Assembly: GCA_035695105.1 (NCBI GenBank)
Contig: DASSEV010000048.1
Span: 62,001 to 126,000 of the forward strand
Origin: JAICYJ01 sp035695105
Lineage (GTDB): Bacteria > Actinomycetota > Thermoleophilia > Gaiellales > JAICJC01
DNA length: 64,000 nucleotides
Direction of reading: 5' to 3'
Shown: positions 35,488-43,520 of the stretch, piece by piece
Numbering within the stretch: position 1 is the first letter of the stretch
Layout of the letters: each line of letters starts with the position of its first letter
Translations under genes and position numbers: made by a program
The notes under the pieces: generated by a model
Database searches by the model: none
Seen by the model: only the letters and a program-made list of their open reading frames with translations
Told to the model about the DNA's origin: nothing

Positions 35488-36311
35488 GCGAGCAACTGAT
35501 CCTGCGCCACCCGGCGACGCCCATCACGCCCGAGAGCGCGGGCTGGCGCTGGCTCGCCTACCAGAGCGGTTTGGTGAGCGGCGAGGAGCTGTTCACCACC
35601 GGCGAGTTCGAGGTATGCCTCGTCAACCTCGGCGGCCGCTTGGAGGCGAATGTCGAAGGGCAGGGCTACGGCCTCGGCGACCGGGCAACCCCGTTCGATG
35701 GGCTGCCACACGCACTCTATGTCCCACCCGGCAAGCGCGTCGCCGTGACAGGCAACGGATGGCTCGCGCGCTGCGCGTCTCGGGCGGACAGCGCGCACGC
35801 CGGTGAGGTGCGGGCGATCGACCCGGAATCGATCCGGGTGGAGGTGCGAGGGGCGGGCAACGCCACCCGCCAGATCAACCACATCATCCCGCCCGAGTTC
35901 CCGGCCCACCGACTGCTGGTGGTGGAGGTGCTGACGCCCGCCGGCAACTGGTCGTCCTTCCCTCCACACAAGCACGAGCAGGCGAACCTTCCGATCGAGA
36001 ATGACCTCGAGGAGATCTATGCCTACCGGTTCACGGCGCCGGAGGCCTTCGGCGTTCAGCGGCTGTACAGCCGAGACGGCTCGCTGGACGAGACCTGGAC
36101 GGTGCGCGACGGCGACGTGGTGCTGGTCCCGCGCGGGTACCACCCGTTCTGCAGTGCCCACGGCTACGACGGCTACTACCTGAACGCCCTGGCCGCGGAG
36201 GCGCGCTCGATGGCCGCCGAGGACGACCCGGACCTGGCGTGGACACGTGGCGCCTGGGACGACATGCAACGCGATCCGCGCGTGCCGCTGACCGGGGAGG
36301 AGACCCCATGA
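35484..36311 (+). CDS. iolB: 5-deoxy-glucuronate isomerase IolB
   Basis: A 275-residue double-cupin isomerase converting 5-deoxy-D-glucuronate to 2-deoxy-5-keto-D-gluconate. The metal-site block FPPHKHEQ (about residues 158-165), a nearby glutamate (EEIYAYRF) and the late histidine in YHPFCSAHGYDGYYLN are the expected ligands. Size matches the family. ATG 35484 overlaps the iolC stop, and its stop overlaps the iolE start (ATGA), so the three genes are translationally chained. Confidence 0.93.
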   Translation: MSEQLILRHPATPITPESAGWRWLAYQSGLVSGEELFTTGEFEVCLVNLGGRLEANVEGQGYGLGDRATPFDGLPHALYVPPGKRVAVTGNGWLARCASRADSAHAGEVRAIDPESIRVEVRGAGNATRQINHIIPPEFPAHRLLVVEVLTPAGNWSSFPPHKHEQANLPIENDLEEIYAYRFTAPEAFGVQRLYSRDGSLDETWTVRDGDVVLVPRGYHPFCSAHGYDGYYLNALAAEARSMAAEDDPDLAWTRGAWDDMQRDPRVPLTGEETP

Positions 36312-37225
36312 ACGTTGCAAACGCTCCCGTGTCATTCGGCATCTTCGAGCTGACGAGCGATGACAGCGGACTGCCGAACCCCGTTGCGGTGCTGGACGCG
36401 ATCGCAGACGCCGGGTACGAGGGAACGGAGCTCGGCCCGCCGGGGTACTTTGGCGACGCACGGGGCACAGCCGAGGCGCTCACGGCGCGGGGCCTGGACC
36501 TGGTGGGATCGTTCCTGCCGCTCCGCCTCTCCCGGCAGGAGCACGTCGACGAGGACTTTGCCGTCCTCGACCGCACGCTCGGGATCCTCGACGAAACGAC
36601 GCCGGACGGGGGCGAGCGGCCGGTGGTGCTGATCTCCGACGCGTTCGTCGAGCCCGACCGCATCGCCGGGGCCGGCCGGATCGAGCAGCTGCCGGACACC
36701 TGGCTCGGCGAGGAGCGGTTCCGGCTGCTCGTGGACAATGCCCACCGTGCCGCGGAGCGCTGCCGGGATCGGGGATACCAGCCGGCCTTCCACTATCACG
36801 GCGGCACGTATGTCGAGACGCCTCGTGAGATCGACCGGTTCGCCGAGCGGCTGGATACGTCACTGCTCGGGTTCTGCTTCGACAGCGGGCACTCGGCCTT
36901 CGGCGGCGGCGACCCTGTCGGCTTCCTCGACCTGTACGGCGAGCTCGTCACCCATGTGCACCTGAAGGACGTCGACGGCGCGGTGATGGAGCAGATCCGC
37001 ACCCGCGGCCTGGGGCTCGAGGAGGCATGGCGGAGCGGCGTCTTCTGCCGATTCGGCGAGGGCGCGGTGAACATGGGCGACGTCGTCGGGCGGCTTCGGT
37101 CTGCCGGCTATGACCGGTGGGTCGTCGTCGAGCAGGACCGGTTCATCCGGCCCGGGCAGACCGTCGCCGATCTGGCCGCCGACCAGGCACACAACCGAGA
37201 CGTGCTCCGGGAGCTCGGCATCTGA
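36308..37225 (+). CDS. iolE: Inosose dehydratase IolE-like
   Basis: A 305-residue TIM-barrel protein of the IolE type that removes water from scyllo-inosose to give the trihydroxycyclohexane dione used by IolD. Family features include ANAPVSFGIFEL, GYEGTELGPPGYFG, AFHYHGGTYVET, CFDSGHSAFGG and THVHLKDVDG, which supply the acidic and His metal ligands. It is the last gene of the rightward operon; a GC-rich hairpin follows the stop. Confidence 0.9.
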   Translation: MNVANAPVSFGIFELTSDDSGLPNPVAVLDAIADAGYEGTELGPPGYFGDARGTAEALTARGLDLVGSFLPLRLSRQEHVDEDFAVLDRTLGILDETTPDGGERPVVLISDAFVEPDRIAGAGRIEQLPDTWLGEERFRLLVDNAHRAAERCRDRGYQPAFHYHGGTYVETPREIDRFAERLDTSLLGFCFDSGHSAFGGGDPVGFLDLYGELVTHVHLKDVDGAVMEQIRTRGLGLEEAWRSGVFCRFGEGAVNMGDVVGRLRSAGYDRWVVVEQDRFIRPGQTVADLAADQAHNRDVLRELGI

Positions 37226-37226
37226 C

Positions 37227-37255
37227 GGGGTGGGCGGCTCGCGGCCACCCACCCC
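37227..37255. terminator. Bidirectional hairpin after iolE
   Basis: GGGGTGGG (37227-37234) and CCCACCCC (37248-37255) form a perfect 8-bp stem between the convergent iolE and cupin genes. No strong U tract. Confidence 0.5.
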
Positions 37256-37264
37256 CGATGACGT

Positions 37265-37849
37265 TCAGGACGGCTGCACCACCGGCTCGCCGACGGCGAT
37301 GCCTTCGGCCGGCTGATAGCTCGCCGAGTAGCCGACGGCCCGTCCGAGCGCCGCACCGACCGCGAGGCCGGCTGACTGCATCAGCGCGGGGACGTACGGC
37401 GCCCGCACGTCGCGACGGTGCGCGTGGGCGATGACCGCCATCCGCAGCGGATTTGGCAGTCCCTTGCGATTGGTCTTGCCATCCCGAGCGAGGCCGAACA
37501 TGGTCTCGATCAGGGCCTCGAACTCGAGCGCCGGGCGAACCTGGCACACGAAGCGGGCGTCGGTCTCGCCGGCGTTCCAGAACCGGTGCACCGTCCCCGC
37601 CGGCACGACGACGACCTCGCCGGGCGTCGCGATCAGCATGGTACGGCCGGCGCGGAAGCCGACCTGGCCCTGGAGCACCTCGAAGCGCTCCTCCTGTGCC
37701 GGGTGCACGTGCGCGCCGGCAACCGCCCCGCCGGGCGACACGATGCACTCGACCTCGACCAGCTCGCCGTCGGTGTCGGCGGCCGTCTGGCGGAAGATCA
37801 GCGTCTCACCGCTGATCGGGTTCGTGAGGATCTCACCTGTGCGAATCAT
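37265..37849 (-). CDS. Cupin-domain protein
   Basis: A 194-residue protein with one cupin_2 domain in its first 110 residues. HVHPAQEERFEVL and PAGTVHRFWN supply the His/Glu/His metal ligands. The C-terminal part (residues 115-194) is helical and has a weakly hydrophobic stretch (SAGLAVGAALGRAVG). Function may be ligand sensing or a small enzyme such as an isomerase or dioxygenase. ATG 37849 has AAAGGA upstream, and a striking 12-bp perfect inverted repeat lies 17 bases further up. Convergent with iolE and apparently transcribed alone. Confidence 0.82.
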   Translation of the reverse strand: MIRTGEILTNPISGETLIFRQTAADTDGELVEVECIVSPGGAVAGAHVHPAQEERFEVLQGQVGFRAGRTMLIATPGEVVVVPAGTVHRFWNAGETDARFVCQVRPALEFEALIETMFGLARDGKTNRKGLPNPLRMAVIAHAHRRDVRAPYVPALMQSAGLAVGAALGRAVGYSASYQPAEGIAVGEPVVQPS

Positions 37850-37865
37850 TGCTGGTTGTCCTTTC

Positions 37866-37900
37866 GGAGAACATGCGTGTTGATGCGTCGCATGTTCTCC
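37866..37900. promoter_or_regulatory. Perfect 12-bp inverted repeat upstream of cupin gene
   Basis: GGAGAACATGCG (37866-37877), an 11-base spacer, and CGCATGTTCTCC (37889-37900). Arms are perfect complements. It sits immediately upstream of the ribosome-binding region of the cupin gene, the usual place for an operator, though it could also fold in the leader RNA. No regulator gene is adjacent. Confidence 0.65.
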
Positions 37901-37994
37901 TCGAGGGCAACCGGGCGCAGTGGTGATATCCGTACGCCGGCCGGTCGGGCAGCCGGTGTCCCGCCGTCGGGACATCCGGCCGGGAGCCCGGCGG

Positions 37995-38309
37995 TTACAC
38001 CGCGACCATGCGCAGATGCCCGCCCAGGCCGCTCACCTCGACGAAGCGCTCAACCGCCTCGCTGGGGACGATCTCGAAATCCACACCGGCCTTCTCCGCC
38101 CGCAGCGCTCCGTGCAGCAGGCATCCGATACCCGTCGAATCGATGAACGTCACGCGGCTCAGGTCGACCCGCACCGCCTCGCCGTCGTGCAGCTCCACGC
38201 GCTCGAGTGCGTCGATCAGCTTGGTGCACGTGCCCACGTCGATCTCGCCGGCGCACCGCACAGTCGCCGTCCCGGGCTCCAGCAGCAGCTTCACGTCGAG
38301 GATGGGCAT
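37995..38309 (-). CDS. STAS-domain anti-sigma factor antagonist
   Basis: A 104-residue single STAS domain of the SpoIIAA/RsbV type. The phosphorylation-site segment is VTFIDSTGIGCLL, with the acceptor serine in DSTG. Such proteins bind an anti-sigma kinase when dephosphorylated and so free a stress or development sigma factor. No anti-sigma kinase or sigma gene is adjacent. The gene stands alone; a ribosome-binding site is not evident. Confidence 0.88.
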   Translation of the reverse strand: MPILDVKLLLEPGTATVRCAGEIDVGTCTKLIDALERVELHDGEAVRVDLSRVTFIDSTGIGCLLHGALRAEKAGVDFEIVPSEAVERFVEVSGLGGHLRMVAV

Positions 38310-38501
38310 CGGACCATGCCGCTACCCGCGCATGCTCAGGTTGTAAACGCGTCGCGAAACAGCGCTCACGCGCACAGCTCGGCACGCTGTTTCCGGCGTG
38401 AGAGCCGCGGGTACGTCGCGCGCAATGGCGCGGCGCCCGAGGTCCTCGCACAAGCCCTCCCTGCGGCGCCGCGCCACCCACACCCTGCCGGCGACGCGTT
38501 C

Positions 38502-39980
38502 CTAGGCGGCGCGTGCAGCGGCGTCGCGCTTCGCGGCGTACATCCGCTGGTCGGCGACCCGGATCAGGTCGTCCGGCGTCGCGCCGTCGCGCGGGTGCAC
38601 GGCGATGCCGATGCTGGCGCTCAGCCCGAACTCACCGGCGTCTGTGGTGACAGGAGCGCCGAGCGCCGCCCGGACCTGACCCGCGCGCTCGGCGGCCAGC
38701 TCGTCGGCCCGCTCCGGCGGCAGACCGCGCAGCAGCACGACGAACTCATCGCCGCCATGCCGCGCCACGAGATCATCGCCGCGCACGATCCCGCGGAGCC
38801 GCTGCGCGATATCGGACAGCACCGCATCTCCGGCAGCATGGCCGTAGGTGTCGTTGACCGCCTTGAATCCGTTCAGGTCGACGAACAGCAGCCCGGTCGC
38901 GCGATCCCCGGCCTGCTCCATCGCGTCCGCCATCGACTCGTAGAGGGCACGGCGGTTGGCCAGCTGCGTGAGTCCGTCCTGGTACGCCATCTGCGTCAGC
39001 GCCATCTGGGCGGCCCGGCGCTGCAGGTCGAGCTCGTCCCGCTCGACGAAGAGCAGCGCCAGCCGCAGCAGCACCAGCACCGCGATCAGCGCGCCGATCA
39101 GCGCCAGCACGCGCACGTCGTTGGCACGCGTCGCCGCGTCGAACCCGATCGTGGCCGGCGTGGCGAGCAGCGCCGCGGTCAGCAGCGCCAGGCGCGGCAG
39201 CGTCAGGCGGCCGTACGGCGAGGCGGTGTTCTCCGCGGTCGCCCGCGCCGACGGCGACAGCGCTGCCGCTCCCAGCAGCACGTAGAACGCGAAATAGCCG
39301 ATGTTCACCCAGGAGCCGGGTGTGAAGCTCGAATCGATGCGCATCCGGGCATAGATGACGTCGGTCACCAGCACGGTGGCGAACGCCGCCGTCGCCCACC
39401 GGATCGAGGTGTTTCGCAGGCCGCCGGCGAAGGCGAGCTGGATGACGCCGACCAGCAGCAGGTAGTCCATCGTCGGGTAGATCACCGTCACGGCCGCGGC
39501 AAGCGTGGAGCTCTGGTGCGCCTCGGCCGAGGGCGCGATCGCCGCGAACCAGATCAGCAGGCCCGCCGCCAGGCCGACGATCGACGCGTCGACGAGGTCG
39601 GACGTGCGCGGGCGCCCGCCGCGCACGAGCAGCGCGAGCGCGACCAGGAGCGGCAGGTACGCGAGCAGGTACAGCACGTCCGCCGCCGAGGGGAATGGCG
39701 CCTCGTGGCCCGTCACCCAGCGGTAGGAGTTCCATACCCCGTCGCCGCCGACCCACAGCACGATCCCGAGCAGCAGCGCCGTCCATGCCGACCCGTTGCC
39801 GTTCCGCCGGTTTCCCGCCCAGATGGCGGCCACGCCGCTGAGGCCGATCAGCTGGTAGACGACGTGGCTCGCGTCGGGCCCGAGTGGGAGCACGAAGTAG
39901 GAGGCGCTCAGCGCGGAGCCGATCGCCAGATAGGCGAGCACCGAGGCATTGCGGGAACACATGAGGCGCAGATCAGGCAT
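38502..39980 (-). CDS. Membrane diguanylate cyclase (GGDEF)
   Basis: A 492-residue protein. The first 310 residues carry about nine to ten hydrophobic helices resembling a sensory membrane domain. Residues 325-490 form a GGDEF domain with GLLFVDLNGFKAVNDTYGH and an intact active loop RHGGDEF. An inhibitory RxxD site upstream of the loop is not obvious. It should make cyclic di-GMP at the membrane. ATG 39980 is chosen, but ATG 39962 is equally possible because neither has a clear ribosome-binding site. The HD-GYP protein at 6.6 kb could degrade its product. Confidence 0.87.
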   Translation of the reverse strand: MPDLRLMCSRNASVLAYLAIGSALSASYFVLPLGPDASHVVYQLIGLSGVAAIWAGNRRNGNGSAWTALLLGIVLWVGGDGVWNSYRWVTGHEAPFPSAADVLYLLAYLPLLVALALLVRGGRPRTSDLVDASIVGLAAGLLIWFAAIAPSAEAHQSSTLAAAVTVIYPTMDYLLLVGVIQLAFAGGLRNTSIRWATAAFATVLVTDVIYARMRIDSSFTPGSWVNIGYFAFYVLLGAAALSPSARATAENTASPYGRLTLPRLALLTAALLATPATIGFDAATRANDVRVLALIGALIAVLVLLRLALLFVERDELDLQRRAAQMALTQMAYQDGLTQLANRRALYESMADAMEQAGDRATGLLFVDLNGFKAVNDTYGHAAGDAVLSDIAQRLRGIVRGDDLVARHGGDEFVVLLRGLPPERADELAAERAGQVRAALGAPVTTDAGEFGLSASIGIAVHPRDGATPDDLIRVADQRMYAAKRDAAARAA

Positions 39981-40049
39981 CCCCCAGAGATATCGCCCCA
40001 GCCGGGGGAGGATTCGATCCCCCACGCGGGGGATGCTGCGCGGCCGGGC

Positions 40050-40793
40050 CTACAGGCCCTTGGCGGCCCAGGGGTACGTCGAGTCCGGCTTGAAGCCGGC
40101 GGGCTGCTGGCCCTCCACGATCGTGATCACCTGGTGGTCCTGCAGGATCAACTTCCCGAGCTGCGTGTTGGGCGTACCGTTCACCCACATCTCGACGCCG
40201 CCGCAGTAGCCGCCGATGCACTCCGAGGTGAAGCGGACGCCCCAGACGTTGAAGACGTCCTGCAGCGGCGGGGCGAAGTGCTTCACACCGGCCTCCATGT
40301 GGATGATGCCGGTGTCGTCGTGGGTGTGGATGGCGGCCAGCGTCTGGGTCGACGGGTCGATGCCGACCTGCGACGGGATCGGCGTCTTGCGGCCGTCGAT
40401 GTAGAGCGTGATGTGCACGTGGAAGTGCGTCGCATAGGCCATCGTGGCGCTCGACGCAGGCAGGCCCATGGCCGCGATCGCCTCCTGCAGCTTGTCGTAG
40501 TTCGGAGGCCAGGTGCCCTCGCTGACGGGATCGAACTTGGCGGTCGAGTTGCGCTCGGTGATCACGGCCGACGCGGCGCCGCTCGAGCCGCTGCTCGACG
40601 ATCCGCCGCGGGTGACCACGATCGCCGCCACGATCGCGATCGCCGCAACCAGGATGGCGCCGCCCACGACCCAGGCCCACGCCGGGACGCCCCCGCCGGA
40701 GGACGCCTTCCGCCCCTTCCGGGAGATGCCCTCGCCGGTGCCGAGGCGGCGTGCCTTGTTCTCGTTCGTGCGCTGTTTTTGGCGCTGGCTCAC
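40050..40793 (-). CDS. Membrane-anchored His-rich protein of unknown function
   Basis: A 247-residue protein with a basic cytoplasmic N-terminus (residues 1-36), one membrane helix (about 38-61), a Gly/Ser linker and an extracytoplasmic domain. That domain has clustered histidines, HFHVHITLYIDG and IHTHDDTGIIHMEAG, followed by LQDVFNVWGVRF and a paired-Cys segment CIGGYC. The HxHxH plus HTHD pattern is suggestive of metal binding; similar domains occur in other actinobacteria but no role is established. GTG 40793 lies eight bases after a TATAGT box shared with the divergent gene. Confidence 0.72.
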   Translation of the reverse strand: MSQRQKQRTNENKARRLGTGEGISRKGRKASSGGGVPAWAWVVGGAILVAAIAIVAAIVVTRGGSSSSGSSGAASAVITERNSTAKFDPVSEGTWPPNYDKLQEAIAAMGLPASSATMAYATHFHVHITLYIDGRKTPIPSQVGIDPSTQTLAAIHTHDDTGIIHMEAGVKHFAPPLQDVFNVWGVRFTSECIGGYCGGVEMWVNGTPNTQLGKLILQDHQVITIVEGQQPAGFKPDSTYPWAAKGL

Positions 40794-40801
40794 GGCCCGT
40801 C

Positions 40802-40809
40802 ACTATAGA
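40802..40809. promoter_or_regulatory. Overlapping divergent -10 boxes
   Basis: The palindrome CTATAG gives TATAGA rightward (40804-40809, 11 bases before ATG 40821) and TATAGT leftward (40802-40807, 8 bases before GTG 40793). Only 27 bases separate the genes, so both transcripts should be nearly leaderless and the two polymerases must compete. Confidence 0.6.
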
Positions 40810-40820
40810 CTCGAGCCCTG

Positions 40821-41036
40821 ATGGCCGCCGGCAGCAGCTCTCACGCCGCGGTGCGGTTCTGCCCCTACTGCGGGCAGCCGCTCGGCAGCTTCTTCGGTGC
40901 GCGGATCGAGGGCGGCGGTGCATGCTGCGACCGCTGCGGGGAATGTTTCAGGGTGATCCGCGTTAATGACAGTGAGGACTTCGATGACGTCCCGGAGGGC
41001 ACGACGGGCCGTTTTGATACGACTGGAGAACGATGA
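40821..41036 (+). CDS. Small zinc-ribbon protein before trxB
   Basis: A 71-residue protein with two CxxC knuckles (FCPYCGQ and CCDRCGECF), making a probable zinc ribbon in residues 13-43, and an acidic tail. No DNA-binding or catalytic segment is seen. Its stop overlaps trxB by four bases, so it is made together with thioredoxin reductase and may be a redox-sensitive partner or zinc carrier. Confidence 0.72.
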   Translation: MAAGSSSHAAVRFCPYCGQPLGSFFGARIEGGGACCDRCGECFRVIRVNDSEDFDDVPEGTTGRFDTTGER

Positions 41037-42001
41037 CTGAGATTCGCGACGTGATCATCATCGGCGGTGGTCCCGCCGGGTACACGGCCGCGCTCTACGC
41101 GGCGCGGGCAAACCTGCGCCCGCTGGTGTTCGAGGGCTTCGCCTACGGCGGACAGCTGATGATCACCAGCGACGTCGAGAACTATCCCGGCTTCGAGGAA
41201 GGCATCATGGGGCCTGAGCTGATGGCCACCATGCGCAAGCAGGCCGAGCGCTTCGGAGCCGAGCTGGTCGCCGACGACGTGACCCGGGTCGACTTCTCGG
41301 AGCGCCCCTTCAGGGTGTACGTCGGCGAGGACGAGCACCTCGCGCGGACCGTGATCGTGGCCACCGGCGCGACCGCCCGCCAGATCGGGCTGCCCAGCGA
41401 GCGGCACCTGCAGGGCATGGGCGTCAGCTACTGCGCCGTGTGCGATGCGGCCTTCTTCCGCGACAAGCACGTGATCGTCGTCGGCGGAGGCGACAGCGCC
41501 ATGGAGGAGACGAGCTTCCTGGCGAAGTTCGCCACCGACGTCAAGCTGGTGCACCGCCGTGACGAGTTCCGGGCGTCGAAGATCATGATCGACTACGCGC
41601 GCTCGAAGCCGAACGTCGAGTTCATCACGAACGCCGTCGTCGACGAGGTGCTGGGCGCCGACGAGCAGAAGGTGACCGGCGTCCGCCTGAAGGACACGGT
41701 GACCGGCGAGGAGCGCGAGATCCCGGCCGACGGCCTGTTCGTGGCGATCGGGCACGACCCGACGACCGGGCTGTTCCGCGGCATCCTCGACATGGACGAG
41801 GCGGGCTACCTGATCACCAAGGACGGCTCGACGGCCACCAACATCGAGGGTGTGTTCGCGGCGGGCGACGTCGTCGACCACACCTACCGGCAGGCGGTGA
41901 CCGCCGCGGGCATGGGCTGCATGGCAGCGCTCGACGCGGAACGGTGGCTCGCGCACGCGCAGCCGGCGGAGACGCCGGCCGCCGCTTCCAACGTGGCCTG
42001 A
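41033..42001 (+). CDS. trxB: Thioredoxin reductase
   Basis: A 322-residue flavoprotein that uses NADPH to reduce thioredoxin. FAD loop GGGPAGYTAALYAARA (about residues 11-26), redox-active CAVC in YCAVCDAAFF, NADP loop GGGDSAMEE, and the late FAD motif VFAAGDVVD are all intact. Length is standard. No thioredoxin gene is adjacent. The C-terminal 15 residues are alanine-rich and variable. Confidence 0.95.
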   Translation: MTEIRDVIIIGGGPAGYTAALYAARANLRPLVFEGFAYGGQLMITSDVENYPGFEEGIMGPELMATMRKQAERFGAELVADDVTRVDFSERPFRVYVGEDEHLARTVIVATGATARQIGLPSERHLQGMGVSYCAVCDAAFFRDKHVIVVGGGDSAMEETSFLAKFATDVKLVHRRDEFRASKIMIDYARSKPNVEFITNAVVDEVLGADEQKVTGVRLKDTVTGEEREIPADGLFVAIGHDPTTGLFRGILDMDEAGYLITKDGSTATNIEGVFAAGDVVDHTYRQAVTAAGMGCMAALDAERWLAHAQPAETPAAASNVA

Positions 42002-42023
42002 ATCCATCGGGCCATACGGCCAG

Positions 42024-42029
42024 TACGCT
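42024..42029 (+). promoter_or_regulatory. -10 box TACGCT, 6 nt before start
   Basis: TACGCT, then TCCGGT, then ATG 42036. Fits the leaderless pattern of other genes here. Confidence 0.5.
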
Positions 42030-42035
42030 TCCGGT

Positions 42036-42494
42036 ATGGCTCGCTACTGGATCTGCCCGAACTGCGGCACGCGCGCGATCGACGACGACGGCCGTGACGG
42101 CCTGTCCCACCAGCAGGTGGGCTGCGCCAAGTGTGGCTTCGGCTTCCTGTTCGAGCTGCTGGAGGACTTCTACCCGCCGGCCAACGCCGGCTTCGTGGCG
42201 TGCGACCAGGACACCCGGGTGCTGTCGTGCGGCAAGGGCGTGTTCGAGCTGACCGGATACGGCGAGGGCGACGTGCTGGGCAAGCCGCTTGTGCAGGCGT
42301 TCGGACTGTCCGGCTTCCCGGCGGATGCGAACCCGGTTGCGACCGTCATGGAATGGGGCGTCCGCAAGCTCGACCAGCCGCTGATGCTGCGCCACCGCAG
42401 CGGGCTCGAGAAGGCGGTGCGGGTCGACCTGTTCCCGGCCTACGACGAGGACGGCGGGCTGCTGGCCTCGATCGCGCCGCGGCGCGACGAGTAG
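42036..42494 (+). CDS. Zinc-ribbon plus PAS-domain protein
   Basis: A 152-residue protein. Residues 1-37 form a zinc ribbon (CPNCG and CAKCG). Residues 45-148 look like a PAS domain (GFVACDQDTRVLSCGKGVFELTGY has the PAS core shape, split here at LSCGKG). No output domain follows, so it may act through a partner. A third cysteine pair position in LSCGKG could be redox-active. It lies downstream of trxB but seems to have its own promoter. A convergent terminator separates it from the next gene. Confidence 0.7.
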   Translation: MARYWICPNCGTRAIDDDGRDGLSHQQVGCAKCGFGFLFELLEDFYPPANAGFVACDQDTRVLSCGKGVFELTGYGEGDVLGKPLVQAFGLSGFPADANPVATVMEWGVRKLDQPLMLRHRSGLEKAVRVDLFPAYDEDGGLLASIAPRRDE

Positions 42495-42507
42495 CCCGAC
42501 CTGTCGT

Positions 42508-42530
42508 CCGTCACCTACCGACGGTGACGG
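42508..42530. terminator. Bidirectional hairpin
   Basis: CCGTCACC (42508-42515) and GGTGACGG (42523-42530), perfect 8-bp stem with a 7-base loop, placed exactly between convergent genes. Confidence 0.6.
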
Positions 42531-42821
42531 TCAGCCCGCCAATCCGTCCAGCTCCCGCTCCACCAGCGCCTGGAAACGCTCCACCACCTCCAGCTGCCGC
42601 AGGCGCCGGTCGACCAGCCGGCGCTCGCTGGCCTCCTCCGTGCCCGTGAGGACGCCCAGCGACTCCAGCACCGCCGCGTCGCGGGCGCCCAGCTCGTCCC
42701 GCGCGCTCCGCTCCAGATCCAGCCAGGCCAGCCGCATCCGCGCGCCGTCGAGGTCGTCGCGCAGCCGCTCGGCATGCCGCGACAACCGTTCCGCATAGAG
42801 CTCGATCTCGATCCGTGTCAT
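42531..42821 (-). CDS. Small helical protein of unknown function
   Basis: A 96-residue, charged, heptad-rich protein (ELYAERLSRHAERLRDDLDGA, then LVDRRLRQLEVVERFQ) likely to be all-helical and possibly a coiled-coil dimer. No cysteine, signal or membrane segment. ATG 42821 is preferred over an upstream in-frame start because the extra N-terminal residues would be arginine-rich and unlike the rest. It is downstream of, but not overlapping, the nth gene. Confidence 0.55.
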   Translation of the reverse strand: MTRIEIELYAERLSRHAERLRDDLDGARMRLAWLDLERSARDELGARDAAVLESLGVLTGTEEASERRLVDRRLRQLEVVERFQALVERELDGLAG

Positions 42822-42884
42822 GCCCGGATGATGCGGCCGGCGGCCGTGACGGAACAAGACCCGCGCCGTCACGTCCTGGTGCCG

Positions 42885-43520
42885 TTACACGCGGGACGAC
42901 GGACACACGTCGTTGACCGCACACACCTCGCAGCGCGGCCGGCGGGCGTCGCAGACCCGCCGCCCGTGGAAGATCAGCACGTCCGACACCTGCAGCCACC
43001 GCTCACGCGGGAACAGCCGCATCAGCGCCCGCTCCGCCTTCACCGGGTCGGTGTGCCGCGTCAGCCCCAACCGCCTCGACACCCTCCCCACGTGCGTGTC
43101 GACGGCGATGCCGTCGCGCCGGCCGAACGCGTTGGACGACACCACCGCCGCCGTCTTGCGGCCCACCCCGTGCAGGGTGACGAGCTCGTCCAGCGTCTGC
43201 GGCACCTCGCCGCCGAACCGCTCGACGATGTCGGCACAGGCCGCCCGGATCGCCCTGGTCTTGTTGCGGAAGAACCCGGTCGGCCGGATCATCTCCTCGA
43301 GCTCGGCGGGCGGCACGGCGAGGTAGTCCTCGGGGGTGCGGCAGCGGCGAAACAGCGCCGGCGTGACCATGTTGACGCGGGCATCGGTGCACTGCGCCGA
43401 GAGGATCGTGGCCACCAGCAGCTCGAGCGGCGTCGTGAAGTCCAGGGCGATCCGGGCATCGGGATGCTCGGCCGCGAGGCGATCGAGGATCGCCACCGCG
43501 CGGTCGGAGCGGGCGCTCAC
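42885..43520 (-). CDS. nth: Endonuclease III
   Basis: A 211-residue base-excision repair glycosylase/AP lyase that removes oxidised pyrimidines. The helix-hairpin-helix with catalytic lysine is LHGVGRKTA, the catalytic aspartate is in AVDTHVGRV, and the C-terminal 4Fe-4S loop has four cysteines (C-x6-C-x2-C-x5-C). GTG 43520 overlaps the stop of the upstream helicase gene by four bases; longer readings run inside that gene. Confidence 0.94.
   Translation of the reverse strand: MSARSDRAVAILDRLAAEHPDARIALDFTTPLELLVATILSAQCTDARVNMVTPALFRRCRTPEDYLAVPPAELEEMIRPTGFFRNKTRAIRAACADIVERFGGEVPQTLDELVTLHGVGRKTAAVVSSNAFGRRDGIAVDTHVGRVSRRLGLTRHTDPVKAERALMRLFPRERWLQVSDVLIFHGRRVCDARRPRCEVCAVNDVCPSSRV

Noticed and set aside
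37920..40808. 962-codon open frame on the plus strand
   Set aside because: It lies antisense to the STAS, diguanylate cyclase and His-rich genes, all of which have clear motifs; composition is typical of a GC-rich shadow.
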